Source: Burkholderia plantarii (lineage in GTDB: Bacteria > Pseudomonadota > Gammaproteobacteria > Burkholderiales > Burkholderiaceae). Taken from it: a stretch of DNA of 64,000 nt. Made by a program: the position numbers and the translations under genes. The stretch's first letter is position 1. Every line of letters starts with the position of its first letter. The stretch lies in NCBI RefSeq assembly GCF_001411805.1, contig NZ_CP007212.1, positions 2,418,001 through 2,482,000 of the forward strand. Reading direction: 5' to 3'. This document shows, one piece after another, positions 43,901-52,275 of the stretch. The notes beneath the pieces are model-generated. The model did not search any database. It saw nothing but the letters and a program-made list of their open reading frames with translations, and was not told where the DNA came from.

Positions 43901-46482
43901 GTGCCCGTAATGCTCTGGATATTGGCCCCCGACGTCCAGCTCGACGACGCTTGTACGACGTTCGTCGTGCCGGCCTGTGCCTGGACCACATCGCCCGCGT
44001 TTGTCACGACGAACGTCTCGTTGCCGCTGCCGCCAATCAGCGTGTCAGCGACTGCTCCGCCAGTCAACGTGTCATTGCCAGCGTTTGCGATGATCGTCTC
44101 CGACGTCGTCGCATTGCCCGTCAGTTGCAGATTCGCACTACCCGCGCCTTGCAGCGTCTGGACGTTCGCGGCACCCGTGAAGTTCGCCGAAGTCAGGATG
44201 AGGTTGGTATTGCTACCGGCCCTGGCCGTCACCACATCGGCCGCGTTGTTCACGACGAACGTGTCGTTGCCCGTGCCGCCGTTGAGCGTGGCCGCGCCGC
44301 TCCCGGCAATCAGCGTGTCGTTGCCGGCGCCGGCCGTTAGGGTGTCCCGGCCGCTGTTGCCCGTGATCGTCTGATTCCCGCTCGAGCCGCTTAGCGCGAT
44401 GCTGCCGCTACCTGTGGCGGCCAGGAACTGCACGTTCGCCGGGCCGGTGAAGTTCACCGATGCCAGCACCGTGTTCGTGCCGCCGGCCTGTGCGACGACC
44501 GTGTCTGCCGTGTTGTTGACCACGAACGTGTCGTTGCCGACGCCGCCCATCAGCGTATCGAGGCCCGCACCTGACACCAGTGTGTCATTGCCGCTGTTGG
44601 CCGTGATCGATTCGGCCGTCGCGCCGACGCCGCCCAGCGTGAGGTCGGCGGCGCCCGTGCCGATCAGTTGGTCGATGTTCGCCGCCGCGCTCAGCGATAC
44701 CGACGTGTAGACGACGTTGACATTGCTGCCCGCCAGCGCATTCACCACGTCGGCGGCGTTGTTGATGATGAAGGTGTCGTTGCCGGTCCCGCCGTTCAGC
44801 ACGTCGGCGCCGCTGCCGGCCACGAGCGTGGTGTTGCCGCTGCCGGCATTGAGCGTGTCGTTGCCGGCGTTCGCGGTGACCGTCTCGGCCTGCGCGTTGC
44901 CTGTCAGCACCAGATTCGCACTGCCCGTCGCCGTCAGCGATGCCGTGTTGGCCGGCCCCGAGAAACTGACCGAAGTCAGGACGGTATTGACGTTGCCGCC
45001 CGCCTGCGCATTGATCACGTCCTGCGTGTTGTTGACGCTGAACGTATCGTTGCCGGCGCCGCCCACGAGCGTGTCCACGCCCGCGCCCGACACCAGCGTG
45101 TCGTCGCCACCGCCCGACACGAGCACGTCGTTGCCCGCGTTGGCCGTGATGGTCTCGGTCTGCGCGCTGCCGGTCAGCGTGATGTTGGCCGAGCCGGTGC
45201 CGGTGAACGTCGCCACATTCGATACGTCCGTGAAGCTCGCGCTCGTGAGCACCGTATTGCTGCCGCCTGCCCGCGCCACCACCGCGTCGCCGGCGTTGTT
45301 CACGACGAAGGTGTCGTTGCCCGAGCCGCCGACCAGCGTCGCGATGCCGGTACCCGCCACCAGCGAGTCGTTGCCGCTGCCCGCCACGATACTGGCCTCA
45401 CCGCCCCCGCCTTGCAGCAGGTCGTTGCCATTGCCCGCGAAGATCTGGATCGCGCCGGCGCCCGCGATCACGGTGTCGTTGCCGTTGCCCACCTCGACGA
45501 CATCGCTGCCGTTGCCGCCATACACCACGTCGTTGCCGTTGCCGGCGAAGACGATATCGTTGCCGCCGCCGAGAAACACCGCATCGGCGCCGTTACCGAT
45601 CATGATCACGTCGTTGCCGGAGCCGGTGTAGATGACGTCGTTGCCGTCGCCCGCCGTCACCACATCGTTGCCGTTTCCGGCATAGATCAGATCATTGCCC
45701 TTGCCGGCCTGGATCGCATCCTTGCCGTCACCCGAAAAGACGATATCGTTGCCGTCGCCGGTCTTGATCAGGCTGTCGCCGATATTGCCGACCAGGACGC
45801 CATCGCCCGAGATCACCGACGTCGCCGGCTGATTGGTCGGCTGCGTCACGATCGAGGTGCTGCCGTCGGCGCCGCTCACCTCCACGGCGCTCGTCACGGG
45901 CAGCGTGATCTCGTCGGCCGCGACCTGGCCGCCGCTCGTCAGGCTGACCGAGAAGCCGCCCGTGACAGTGCTGCCATTCAGCACGCCGCTCGCGCCGCTC
46001 TCGGCCAGCGAGATCGACGCGATGCCGGCCTGCGCGAGCGATTGCACCTCGCCCGGATCGACGACGCCGCTCGAATTGGCATCGTCCCAGACAAACAGGT
46101 CGCCCCAGATGGCGTTCGATGCATTGAGCACGCCCGCGTGATTCGTATCGAACGAGGCGAGCGCGCCGAGCTCGGAGGTGGCGCCGGCCACGTAGTTGGT
46201 CAGGTTGAGCTGCTTGCCGTTCGTCAGTTGTCCGGTGCCGGTCGGATCGATGAACAGGAACGCGTCCTGATTGCCGACCCAGCCGACGTTGTGCCGGTAT
46301 CCGTCGCCATTCAGATCGAAGTAGACGTTGCTGTTCTGCGCCGCCACGGTGGTAATGCCCAGATGGTGCAGATCGATCACGACCGGATCGCCGCCGCCAC
46401 CTTCACCGCCACCGCCCCCCTCGCCGCCACCACCCTCGCCTCCTTCGCCGCCTTCTCCGTCGCCGAAATCCTCGCCCTCACC
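37918..46482 (-). CDS. Giant RTX-type T1SS substrate, C-terminal part
   Basis: Together with the N-terminal part (46478-49948) this made one protein of about 4,009 residues; a single extra base at 46481-46483 separates them. This part (about 2,854 residues) begins with Gly/Glu-rich spacer, then FDLNGDGYRHNVGWVGNQD and a TDPTG-like domain, a block of about 13 canonical RTX nonapeptides (GNGNDVVYGGNGSD type) that bind calcium, about 28 repeats of roughly 87 residues (NDTFVVNN..., then NTVLTSVSF..., then GNDTLVAG) and a C-terminal domain with DLTNWFAG and a type I secretion signal ending LAPTLAASWH. A surface or matrix adhesin-like role is inferred. Confidence 0.85.
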   Translation of the reverse strand, partial: GEGEDFGDGEGGEGGEGGGGEGGGGGEGGGGDPVVIDLHHLGITTVAAQNSNVYFDLNGDGYRHNVGWVGNQDAFLFIDPTGTGQLTNGKQLNLTNYVAGATSELGALASFDTNHAGVLNASNAIWGDLFVWDDANSSGVVDPGEVQSLAQAGIASISLAESGASGVLNGSTVTGGFSVSLTSGGQVAADEITLPVTSAVEVSGADGSTSIVTQPTNQPATSVISGDGVLVGNIGDSLIKTGDGNDIVFSGDGKDAIQAGKGNDLIYAGNGNDVVTAGDGNDVIYTGSGNDVIMIGNGADAVFLGGGNDIVFAGNGNDVVYGGNGSDVVEVGNGNDTVIAGAGAIQIFAGNGNDLLQGGGGEASIVAGSGNDSLVAGTGIATLVGGSGNDTFVVNNAGDAVVARAGGSNTVLTSASFTDVSNVATFTGTGSANITLTGSAQTETITANAGNDVLVSGGGDDTLVSGAGVDTLVGGAGNDTFSVNNTQDVINAQAGGNVNTVLTSVSFSGPANTASLTATGSANLVLTGNAQAETVTANAGNDTLNAGSGNTTLVAGSGADVLNGGTGNDTFIINNAADVVNALAGSNVNVVYTSVSLSAAANIDQLIGTGAADLTLGGVGATAESITANSGNDTLVSGAGLDTLMGGVGNDTFVVNNTADTVVAQAGGTNTVLASVNFTGPANVQFLAATGSGSIALSGSSGNQTITGNSGRDTLTAGAGNDTLIAGSGAATLNGGTGNDTFVVNNAADVVTARAGSNTNLILTSANFTGAANVQTLQGAGSANLQLTGNATTSETIIANAGNDTLTGGAVADTLIGGSGNETFVVTNAGDVVQAQAGTTNVVQASSSWTSGANIQSITGTGTAAIALTGGSGNQTITANSGLDTLTAGTGNDTLVSGAAKNTLVGGAGIDTFVVNNTSDTVIAQAGGTNTVLASVSFTGPANVQFLTATGSGSIALSGSSGNQTITGNSGRDTLTAGAGNDTLIAGSGAATLNGGTGNDTFVVNSIGDTVTATASSNTNTILTSVNFTGAANVQTLQGAGSANLQLTGNATTSETIIANAGNDTLTGGAVADTLIGGSGNETFVVTNAGDVVQAQAGTTNVVQASSSWTSGANIQSITGTGTAAIALTGGSGNQTITANSGLDTLTAGTGNDTLVSGAAKNTLVGGVGNDTFVVNNTADTVVAQAGSTNTILTSLSFTASANVQTLTGTGGGSIALSGSTGDQTITANSGSDTLTAGTGNDTLIAGASPDTLNGGTGNDTFVINSTSDVINAQAGGTNTVLTSVSYKSGANIQNVTGTGTATLSLTGSDSISQTLTANSGVTDLIAGAAVDTLIGGTGADVFDVNNSADVVIAQAAGTFNQVNASASFVASANVKTLDGTGSAAITLTANNQDITLISNGHGDTLVGGMGNDNFKVLSSTDVVIAQRGALSNTIQSTVSYTASANVQNLVGTGTANIALKGGSGDETIVANQGNDSLYAGSGNDTLTSMTGHADFMFGGTGNDTFIVTSLSDSVTALAGSNINTILASTSYVDQANVQIMTATAAGLTLTGGVTSATLNAYATGSRIVAGTAVDTMVGGTSGINQFVINNAGDVVVAQAGASNEVDSSVSYTAGATVQTVVGTATGITLTGTTGNQSLTSTSGFETLVAGNGNDTLKGGALMVGGSGNDTFVVGSTTSIVEAQAGSNINTVNTSVSYVGPDNVQFLNGTAQKIMLTGGNGPQTLTDTMGDETLVGGAGVDTLIGSSVGGDLFVVNNSADVIEFNNPGTGGNTLNTSVSFSAGSGIGLALATGSADLTLTGTGSGNQEILGNAGHDTLIAGSGNDTLGSGTGAATMIGGTGNDEFIVSHADDVVIAQAGGIDSIQTSISYTASANVQSMVGISSASIELSGSVGNQIITAEFGKDTLVAGSGDDTLVAGAQSTADTMIGGAGNDTFVIDSTADLVIAQGGGSINTVQSSVSYTSGSNIAFLAATGTTAITLTGSTGDQTISGNASHDTLVAGAGNDTLVTGAGGANLVGGAGNETFVVTSAATSISAQSVGNTNTILTAVSFTGAANVQAMTGTGSANLVLTGNAATSELVTANAGNDTLVAGAVIDTLVGGSGNDTFVVNNTSDVVQAQAGSNVNTVQSSVNYTASANVAALSGTGSAGIVLTGGPGDMTITGNGGQDTLVAGAGNDTLVAGTGIDTMIGTMGNDVFVVNNAADVVQAQAGGNLNTVLSSVTYATGDNMQVLMATGAAALKLTGGAQTQTIRANSGADTLVAGSGNVTLVSGTGVDSLVGGTGNDTFIVNNASDIVAAQAGAASNTVETAVSYTSPANVQYLTGEGTAAITLTGGATAQTLTANSGNDTLVSGTGIDTLIGGAGNDTFVVNNAGDVVQAQAGGSNVIQTSVSLTGPANVQRLTGTGSADLALTGNGQGEIVTGNAGHDTLVAGSASDTLVAGTGVATLVGAAGTTFVVNNAADVIQISGGSTDDPVDNVEYSSVSVTAAAGIDRLYGTGLASITLGANSLDDMVTANEALDTLVAGSGNDTLVSSQAFVNTLTGGTGSDTFVVFQSADVIQALAGADNTVVAATSYTASANIETMTAIGDAAVTLTGNGVTTTKLVANDVNTRLNDSTNPATPSKVAVTMIGGLGNNTYAVTNAGDVIVADANALSNVVDTWTGNYVSAAGVTVLNGELSQAAQTLIANDGTEAVNTSTTGNDTVVAGRGSDVVTLNATSGFGDKVVVAAAAGDASDGALTSVELPAAGVAGKANEVLFSEAASNQLWMTQSGNDLLVSVLGTHEQVDLTNWFAGASAGYAGIVASDGKTIGGAQVNALVSAMAAFAPPGAGTTALPATLQSELAPTLAASWH
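42981..44540. repeat. 780-bp tandem duplication inside the RTX gene
   Basis: Two adjacent copies of 780 bases (three 87-residue units). About 400 bases (roughly 43,000-43,400 and 43,780-44,180) appear identical, with more differences outside. This marks recent duplication or gene conversion in the repeat array. Confidence 0.8.
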
Positions 46483-49400
46483 CGCCGCCGCCGCCACCAC
46501 CACCGACGCCGCCCTCGCCGCCTTCTCCGCCCTCGCCGGCATCCGCTGCCGCGATCGCGGCGGCCTCCTCGTCGAACGCGACCGCTTGCGAGGCGAGCGC
46601 TTCCATCGCCGCGAAGCCTTCGGACTCGGCGGACAGCAACGCGGCCAGCGCGTCGCCGTTGTTGCTGAGGAGATTGCCGGTCGAATCGAACGTGAAGCTT
46701 TCCGCGTCGCCCGTGACCGGATCGACGGTCGACATGATGAAGCCCGACCCGTTGTAGGAGAAATCGATGCCGCTGCCACCGCCGCCCACGCCGCCGCTCC
46801 CACCCGACGTGCCGCCCGACGTGCCGCCCGCGCTACCGGTGATGGGAGGAAGCTCCGAACCCATCGCGGCGATCGCCGCGCCGAACGCGTTGCCGGCGGC
46901 CAGATCGCCCGCCACGCCGGGATTGCTGAAGCTCGTGCTGGCCGCCACGCCGCTTGCCGTGGAGCCCGCAGCATCGGACCCGCCTAGCCCGCCGAGCGGC
47001 GTGTCCGACGACCCGCCGCCGCCCCCGCCCGAATGGGACGTCCCCTTTTCCTTGCTCTTGCCATGACCCGTGTCGAAATCGGGCAGGTCCCAATCCTTGT
47101 CGAGCTTGTCGAGCAAATCCTGCAGATCCTGATCGGCATTGGCGAGCGAGCCGAGATCGCCCATAGCGTTGCTGCCGTTGCCGGGCGGCAGTTTGGAGTC
47201 CGACGCCTTGCCGGTGTCGAGCCCCGCCTGGGCGGCCAAGCCGCTTGCCTGCGATGCGAGCAGCCCGTTGGCGGCCTGATTGGCCGCAGCGATCGAGTCG
47301 AAACCGTCCGGCGCACTGGTGGTGGTGGTCACGGTGCCGTCGGCCGACTTCGACGTCGTCACGTCATTGCCGTTGCTGTCTTTCGTGGTGGACGACGTGC
47401 CCTGCACGCTGCCGTCCGGCGCCGTTGAGACGGATGTCGACTGATTCGGATCGCCCGCGTCGAAGCTCGTCTTCGTCGTCGAGCCGTCTGGCTGGGTCAC
47501 CGTGACGGACTGCGGATCGTTGTTCGCGTCGTAGCTGGTTGTCGTGGTCGTGCCGGACGGATCCGTGGCGGTCGAGACCCGCCCGGTTTCCTGGCCGTTC
47601 GCGTCGTAAGTCGTCGTCGTGGAGGTCACGACGCCATCGGGATCGGTGCCGGTGGTCGTGAGGCTCTCGGAGATCGGCTTGCCGGTGGGATCCACAGTTA
47701 TCGTGATCGTGCTGCCCGGAAGCGCGCCTTCCACAGTGGTCGTGGTGCTAACGACGCCGCCGTTCGCGGCGGTCGTGACAACCGACCCGAGCGTAGTATT
47801 GCCTGGTGTCGAATAGGTGGTCGTAGTAGTCGATCCGTCTGGCTGCCGGACCGAGACCGACTCGAGTTGCCCGCCGTTCGTCGAGACGCTGGTCGTGGTC
47901 TGCCCGTTGGCCGTCGCCGTCGTGACATAGCTGCCGTCGGACGACTGCGTCGTCGTCGTCACGCCGAGCACCGTGCCGTCCGGCGCTGTGGAGACGATCG
48001 AGGTCTGCTTCGGATCGGCCGGATTATTGAAGGTCGTCTGTACCGTCGCCCCGTTGGCTGCGATCACCTTATGTGAGATGTGGTTGCCGTCGCCGTCATA
48101 TACATCGATTGTGGTCGCTCCCGAAGTCCCAGAAGGCGTCGACTCGACGTTTGTGCCGACGACGCCCCATCCGCCACCGCTACTGCCGACCGGGCCGTAG
48201 GTCGTTGTCGTAGTGGTATTGACGCCGTTTGCCTGCGAGGTCGCGACGATCGTCAGTGGCTCGCCCTCTCCATCGCTCGCCGTGGTCGTATAGCTGCCCG
48301 GAGAGCTCCCGGCCACGGTTTGTACAGTCTTCGTGACATCGCCGCCAGGATCTATCGTCGTGACGGTGGTCAGCTTGGGATCGCTCGGGCTGTTGAACGT
48401 TGTGGTGACCGTCGTGCCGTCGGACGCCACCGTGGTAGTAGATTTGGGCGAGCCCGTGCTACCGACGGCGTTGCTGCCGAGGAAAGTGCCATCGGGACCA
48501 TAGGTAAACGTGTCGGTCTCGCTTGGATGCCCTTCCGGGTCGAAGAGGATCTCGCTCGTCATGCGCCCGCTCGTGTCGAAGAACGACTTGGAAACCGGCA
48601 CGAAGTCGTTCGTGAACACCTCGACGACGATCTGGCCCGATGGCTCCACCAGGGTTGCCGTCATCTGGCCGCTGGGGTCTGACGTGATCTGGGCCGTGGC
48701 GTTCCAAACGTTGAGGACAGGGCCATCTTGCGCAACACTGAGAGTGCCTGGCACCGCTGCGCCGAAAAAGGTCGTGATGAGTTTGGTCAGGCGCTCTTGG
48801 CCAACCGCGTTTTGCCATACTTCCAATTGCGCGTTCGGATCGCCCCCCGCCAAAGCCAAGTTCGGGTAAATCGAGGACGCGATAGCGGTAGCTGTAGTAT
48901 TCGAGAAGGTCGCCACGACTGGAGTAGCCGATATCGGTGCCCCCCCTACAATCGCGCCAATAGGATCAAAGATTATTTGGGGCGGTTGTGCGGTGCTTCC
49001 TTGGATCGTGGATGGCCCATCCGCATTGATGTTAACTGATGCCCCGGGTGGATAGTATTCAACGTGCCCTTTGGAATCAATCAGAGAAATCGAATCGTTC
49101 GGATGATACGTAACGGTTCGATTGCCGGTCAGTGCGAACACCAAATCGCCATTGGCGATCTTCGTCTCCGAAACAATCGTTCCCGATTCGAAATATCCTA
49201 GAAAATTTCCTGTTGCCCCGTCTATCACCGTGACACTGCCGGGATCGGCCACTGATGACTGCGGAGGCGTCACAAAGGCCTTCCCGGTGGCAATATCATA
49301 GGTATAGGTCTGGGAGCCAGACAAAGCTGCAGGAAGACCGACGCTGAAAGGGGTATTGTTGACATCGAAAGCAACGAGCGCCCCAGCGATCATCGATTTT

Positions 49401-49948
49401 GCGTTTAACGGATTATTTCCGAATAGGCCGTGGGAATTGATATTTTTATTAATAATCCCCCTTGCTGCGTTGTATAACCCGCCAGCGGTTTCTACTGTCA
49501 GCAAGCCAATCCCTGATGCCGCGCCGACAAATCCGATATGAAATGACGCTGCGTCCCGAAACGCTGTAACGAAACTCTGATTTGTTTGGTCTGACGTCGG
49601 GTAGCTCCTTTGCAGATCCTGCGGGCCACCTGCCTTAAAGGCATTGAACATGGCAAGATAGGCGCTGATTTTATTTTGAAGCGTTTCGGCACCGCCCTCA
49701 TAGAGAATTGCGTTAATGGAGGAGGAAAAATTCTCTGCCTTGTCTATGCTATAACCTTCTGGTACTACCAAATAACCGTTCGGATTGGCGTTAGGCTGGG
49801 CAACAATTGTGCCATTAACCATTTGAAATATTTCAATGCTTTGAGCATTTGTCTTATTTGGGTCAAGCACCGGCTGCCCGTTAAACTCGAGAAACTGGGC
49901 TGGAACAAAATCGTGATTTTTATCTTGAACATAGAAAATATCAGTCAT
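46478..49948 (-). CDS. Giant RTX-type T1SS substrate, N-terminal part
   Basis: A 1,156-residue reading frame that starts at ATG 49948 (MTDIFYVQDKNHDF) and ends in a run of glycines at TGA 46478, where one extra base shifts the frame from the rest of the protein. After an N-terminal domain of about 250 residues, a middle region has many Thr/Ser-rich repeats of YD-like character (TTTYDANGQETG, TTTTTSYDANNDP, QPDGSTT). Then come a Gly/Ser-rich region and an Ala/Glu-rich helix (AFDEEAAAIAAADAGEGG). The gene starts just after the small membrane protein gene. Fragment or functional protein depends on whether the frameshift is real. Confidence 0.8.
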   Translation of the reverse strand: MTDIFYVQDKNHDFVPAQFLEFNGQPVLDPNKTNAQSIEIFQMVNGTIVAQPNANPNGYLVVPEGYSIDKAENFSSSINAILYEGGAETLQNKISAYLAMFNAFKAGGPQDLQRSYPTSDQTNQSFVTAFRDAASFHIGFVGAASGIGLLTVETAGGLYNAARGIINKNINSHGLFGNNPLNAKSMIAGALVAFDVNNTPFSVGLPAALSGSQTYTYDIATGKAFVTPPQSSVADPGSVTVIDGATGNFLGYFESGTIVSETKIANGDLVFALTGNRTVTYHPNDSISLIDSKGHVEYYPPGASVNINADGPSTIQGSTAQPPQIIFDPIGAIVGGAPISATPVVATFSNTTATAIASSIYPNLALAGGDPNAQLEVWQNAVGQERLTKLITTFFGAAVPGTLSVAQDGPVLNVWNATAQITSDPSGQMTATLVEPSGQIVVEVFTNDFVPVSKSFFDTSGRMTSEILFDPEGHPSETDTFTYGPDGTFLGSNAVGSTGSPKSTTTVASDGTTVTTTFNSPSDPKLTTVTTIDPGGDVTKTVQTVAGSSPGSYTTTASDGEGEPLTIVATSQANGVNTTTTTTYGPVGSSGGGWGVVGTNVESTPSGTSGATTIDVYDGDGNHISHKVIAANGATVQTTFNNPADPKQTSIVSTAPDGTVLGVTTTTQSSDGSYVTTATANGQTTTSVSTNGGQLESVSVRQPDGSTTTTTYSTPGNTTLGSVVTTAANGGVVSTTTTVEGALPGSTITITVDPTGKPISESLTTTGTDPDGVVTSTTTTYDANGQETGRVSTATDPSGTTTTTSYDANNDPQSVTVTQPDGSTTKTSFDAGDPNQSTSVSTAPDGSVQGTSSTTKDSNGNDVTTSKSADGTVTTTTSAPDGFDSIAAANQAANGLLASQASGLAAQAGLDTGKASDSKLPPGNGSNAMGDLGSLANADQDLQDLLDKLDKDWDLPDFDTGHGKSKEKGTSHSGGGGGGSSDTPLGGLGGSDAAGSTASGVAASTSFSNPGVAGDLAAGNAFGAAIAAMGSELPPITGSAGGTSGGTSGGSGGVGGGGSGIDFSYNGSGFIMSTVDPVTGDAESFTFDSTGNLLSNNGDALAALLSAESEGFAAMEALASQAVAFDEEAAAIAAADAGEGGEGGEGGVGGGGGGGG

Positions 49949-49959
49949 TTTTTGCAATC

Positions 49960-50526
49960 TCAGAAACTAGTCGAAAGATCTTCGGAAAATGTTACAAGAT
50001 AAAAATTTCTGCCAAGGGGTTGTGCTTCAAAGCCAATTATTCCAAATGGGGCCTTGCTTTGTATAGAGAGAGCGGCTTTTACCCACGCGGAACTGTAATG
50101 TCCTGATTTTGATGCAATCTCACCGCTAGAATCATAGACGAGTGCTTCACTAAAACCCCAGTGATCCATGCGAGAGTCCATCCAGCATACACTCAACTTC
50201 TGATTGCCATCGAATCTCTCCGAATTCCGGATGCATGCGGAGTAACTTGCTGAATTAAACCGAATGTCCAGCATAGACGTCCAATGCCAATAGCGGTTTG
50301 AAAATAGCAATGCCAAGGGCACGATAACAAGTAGAACTGAGGTCAGCCCCAAAAGCGCGCCACGGAAGTTCTCGGTGTCATAGGCGCGCAGAGCTGCCGA
50401 AATGCTCACGCACAGTAGGATGAAATTAACAACAAGGTGGCCCCAAAACAAGAAAACATCATATTTTGTATATCCGAGTGCGCACGCAGATAGCAAGCAT
50501 ATCGAAAGGATAAATATAATTTTCAT
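49960..50526 (-). CDS. Small membrane protein, first gene of RTX operon
   Basis: A 188-residue protein starting at ATG 50526 (an in-frame TTG six codons upstream is less likely). The N terminus has a lipobox-like LLSAC followed by YTKYDVFLFWGH, and residues 1-80 carry about three membrane helices (VVNFILLCVSISAAL, SVLLVIVPLALLFSN). The C-terminal 100 residues form a small beta domain with Cys-Ile-Arg and VCWMDSRMDHW. It ends 11 bases before the RTX start. Composition is more AT-rich than its neighbours. Not recognised; an inhibitor or assembly factor for the RTX protein is a possibility. Confidence 0.55.
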   Translation of the reverse strand: MKIIFILSICLLSACALGYTKYDVFLFWGHLVVNFILLCVSISAALRAYDTENFRGALLGLTSVLLVIVPLALLFSNRYWHWTSMLDIRFNSASYSACIRNSERFDGNQKLSVCWMDSRMDHWGFSEALVYDSSGEIASKSGHYSSAWVKAALSIQSKAPFGIIGFEAQPLGRNFYLVTFSEDLSTSF

Positions 50527-50947
50527 TTGGTTGATGAGTTTCAATGGCGACCTGTGCCATTCCCGTAGTGAAGAGAAAAATCATCATGCCGTCATGCGCA
50601 AAATTGATTGACGATGCGCATGAAATTCGGATCTTAGCGGCGAAAAAAATGTAAATAATTTTTTACGGCTATTGATCGCTCAGTAAAATAAGGCGGCCTT
50701 CAAATGTATTTTTTGATGAGCCAGTGGCCATCTGCGGGATTTTAACAAAATGCATTCAGCAATCTTTCTTTTTGTTGTCGATTTCATTTCAAAACCCCCG
50801 AGTATGTAATTATTTGAGTCGACTAGCGATCTTGTGCTCTTTTGCGTGTAATTAGAGCAGTCTTTCTAGGTCTTGTCGATCAAAACCCGGGGGGCGGTAA
50901 AATTCTTGTTCCCCTTCTCGCTGAATAGCGTGCTGGTGCTGAAATTC
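50527..50947. other. AT-rich intergenic region upstream of RTX operon
   Basis: About 420 bases with low GC compared with the surroundings and many A/T runs. It must carry the promoter of the minus-strand RTX operon, but I cannot identify a convincing -35/-10 pair. No gene is supported here. Confidence 0.6.
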
Positions 50948-51109
50948 ATGCCGTGGATTCACGAATCTAGTCTCGAGAACTGGCTCGCGAGCCTGCCTCA
51001 TGCCAAGGTACTGATCGAGGCATGGCGACGAGAGTACAACGACGCGGTTCGCAATGCGGTAGCTGACGGTCGAACCTTAATTGCTGCCGTTCACCTAGTG
51101 TGGCGTTGA
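50948..51109 (+). pseudogene. IS3-family transposase C-terminal remnant
   Basis: The frame MPWIHESSLENWLASLPHAK... continues with VLIEAWRREYNDAV, the end of an IS3-family OrfB integrase domain (usual form: ...HWFxSLxxAKxxIEAWRxDYN). Only the last 50 residues remain and the DDE core is missing. Confidence 0.6.
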
Positions 51110-51228
51110 GCGGCGGACACGGGTCGCAAGCCGGCAACGGCCTTGAGCTCGCTACTCGTCGGAATCACGCGATGACTGGCGGGCTCTCCAGGAGTGAGGT
51201 CGATCACCAGTCGCTCAATGTGAGTCAC
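51091..51228 (-). CDS. Short minus-strand reading frame beside TetR-type palindrome
   Basis: A 45-residue frame from GTG 51228 to TGA 51091 (VTHIERLVIDLTPGEPAS..., ending SAAQRHTR). It overlaps the end of the IS3 remnant. It begins one base from the palindrome at 51230-51247, as would the first gene of a TetR-controlled operon. May be a truncated remnant. Not recognised. Confidence 0.3.
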   Translation of the reverse strand: MTHIERLVIDLTPGEPASHRVIPTSSELKAVAGLRPVSAAQRHTR

Positions 51229-51229
51229 A

Positions 51230-51247
51230 AACGAACGGTCGTTCGTT
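51230..51247. promoter_or_regulatory. TetR-type operator palindrome
   Basis: AACGAACG-gt-CGTTCGTT: two perfect 8-base arms around a GT centre. Palindromes of this form are usual binding sites of TetR-family repressors. The nearest genes are remnants, so it is likely a leftover; a regulator is not seen in the window. Confidence 0.45.
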
Positions 51248-51286
51248 ACCTAACTTAGATTTATGTCAAATTAGTTGTATGCACAA

Positions 51287-51953
51287 CTATTGAGGTGACA
51301 TGGCTACTCCCGGTGAGCGGCCGATGAGCTTGCCGCCGCCGCCCGGCGCAGGCTCTACGCCGGGCCCGGGACTCGCTGCCAGCGCCGATTGTCGCAGCCG
51401 ATCGGTGGTAAGCGGCCCTTCGACCTGATGCGGGTGCTGTTGGCCAGTGCTGACGCGCGCCAAGATTTCCCGAGACAAGCCCTTGACGATCGTATCGACG
51501 CCTTGTTTGCCAACACACTGTCCCGCGTAGCCGTGCTGGCGAACCTTCGACTCGCCTTCGCCGTAAACCTTCACGCCAGTACTGTCGATCACCAGATGCA
51601 GCGACTCGCGGCTGCGCACGACCGGCAGCTTTACCAGCAGCGTCTGGGCGCAACGGCACACGGTCGTGTAGTTCGGTATCGGCAAATCGGCGAAAGCCAG
51701 GTCACGCAGGCTTTGTGCGAAGCCTTGCAGGGCACGCAACGGTCTTCAGTCCGAGCAAGGCCTGAATCAGCGCATCGCTGTACAGCCGCGGACGACCCCG
51801 CGTGGGCGCGGTGTCGGGCATGTTCGCAAGAGCGTCGTCGTCAATCCACATCGTGATGTTGCCTCGATTGATCAGGCCGGCGTTGTATGCCGCCCAGTTT
51901 CTGACACGGTATTTCGCGTTCGGCTCCTGCGTCCCGCTCTTGTCCTTGCGCAT
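51287..51953 (-). pseudogene. Degenerate IS5-family transposase
   Basis: The N-terminal part (RNWAAYNAGLINRGNITMW, then PRLYSDALIQALLGLKTV) and the middle (YTTVCRCAQTL, LHLVIDSTGVKVYGEGE with the first catalytic Asp) are IS5-family. A frameshift near 51,740 separates them and the C-terminal half is disrupted, with the remaining catalytic residues absent. Confidence 0.75.
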
Positions 51954-52246
51954 TTTCTCGCACTCAAAGATCGAGAATCTACGCAGGATGCCGAATTGTT
52001 AACAGGGGCATCGCTCCGGCTGTTGCGCGCAAACGTCATCGCCACGGGCAGGATTAATGCAACAACGCCGCGCCGAGACGACTTCCCGTTCGTTTCGCCG
52101 GCAATAATTGAGGTCGAATTTATTTCAGCCGGCATGGAAGATTGTTTCGATTTATAAAATCTACCGCCATTGAAAATTCGTCGACAGCAGAAAGTAAAAC
52201 AATCGTCGAGTCAAATTTTCCGAGTTAATTCGGGTGCTAGGTAAAA
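51954..52246. other. Region between IS5 remnant and bcm promoter
   Basis: GC falls steadily from left to right across this stretch into the AT-rich leader of the bcm operon. No gene, repeat or IS end is clearly seen; the change in composition marks the likely left border of the acquired cluster. Confidence 0.5.
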
Positions 52247-52275
52247 TTGAACAATTTCTTACTTTGCAATATATT
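52247..52275 (+). promoter_or_regulatory. Candidate promoter of the bcm operon
   Basis: TTGAAC at 52247-52252 and TATATT at 52270-52275 with exactly 17 bases between them, in AT-rich DNA. Transcription would start near 52,282 and leave a leader of about 177 bases before bcmA. The leader holds a small stem (ACCTC at 52386-52390 with GAGGT at 52398-52402). Confidence 0.45.

Noticed and set aside
38500..45800. Regular direct repeats that could be read as a CRISPR-like array
   Set aside because: The repeat unit is about 260 bases, stays in frame and encodes RTX-type modules.
37849..46668. Long plus-strand open frames across the RTX repeats
   Set aside because: They follow the period of the repeats and are antisense shadows of a GC-rich repetitive gene.
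46483..46974. Upstream extension of the RTX C-terminal frame (about 160 residues rich in Arg, Ala and Ser)
   Set aside because: It overlaps the better N-terminal frame and has the composition of an out-of-frame shadow; the real continuation is the N-terminal part after removal of one base.
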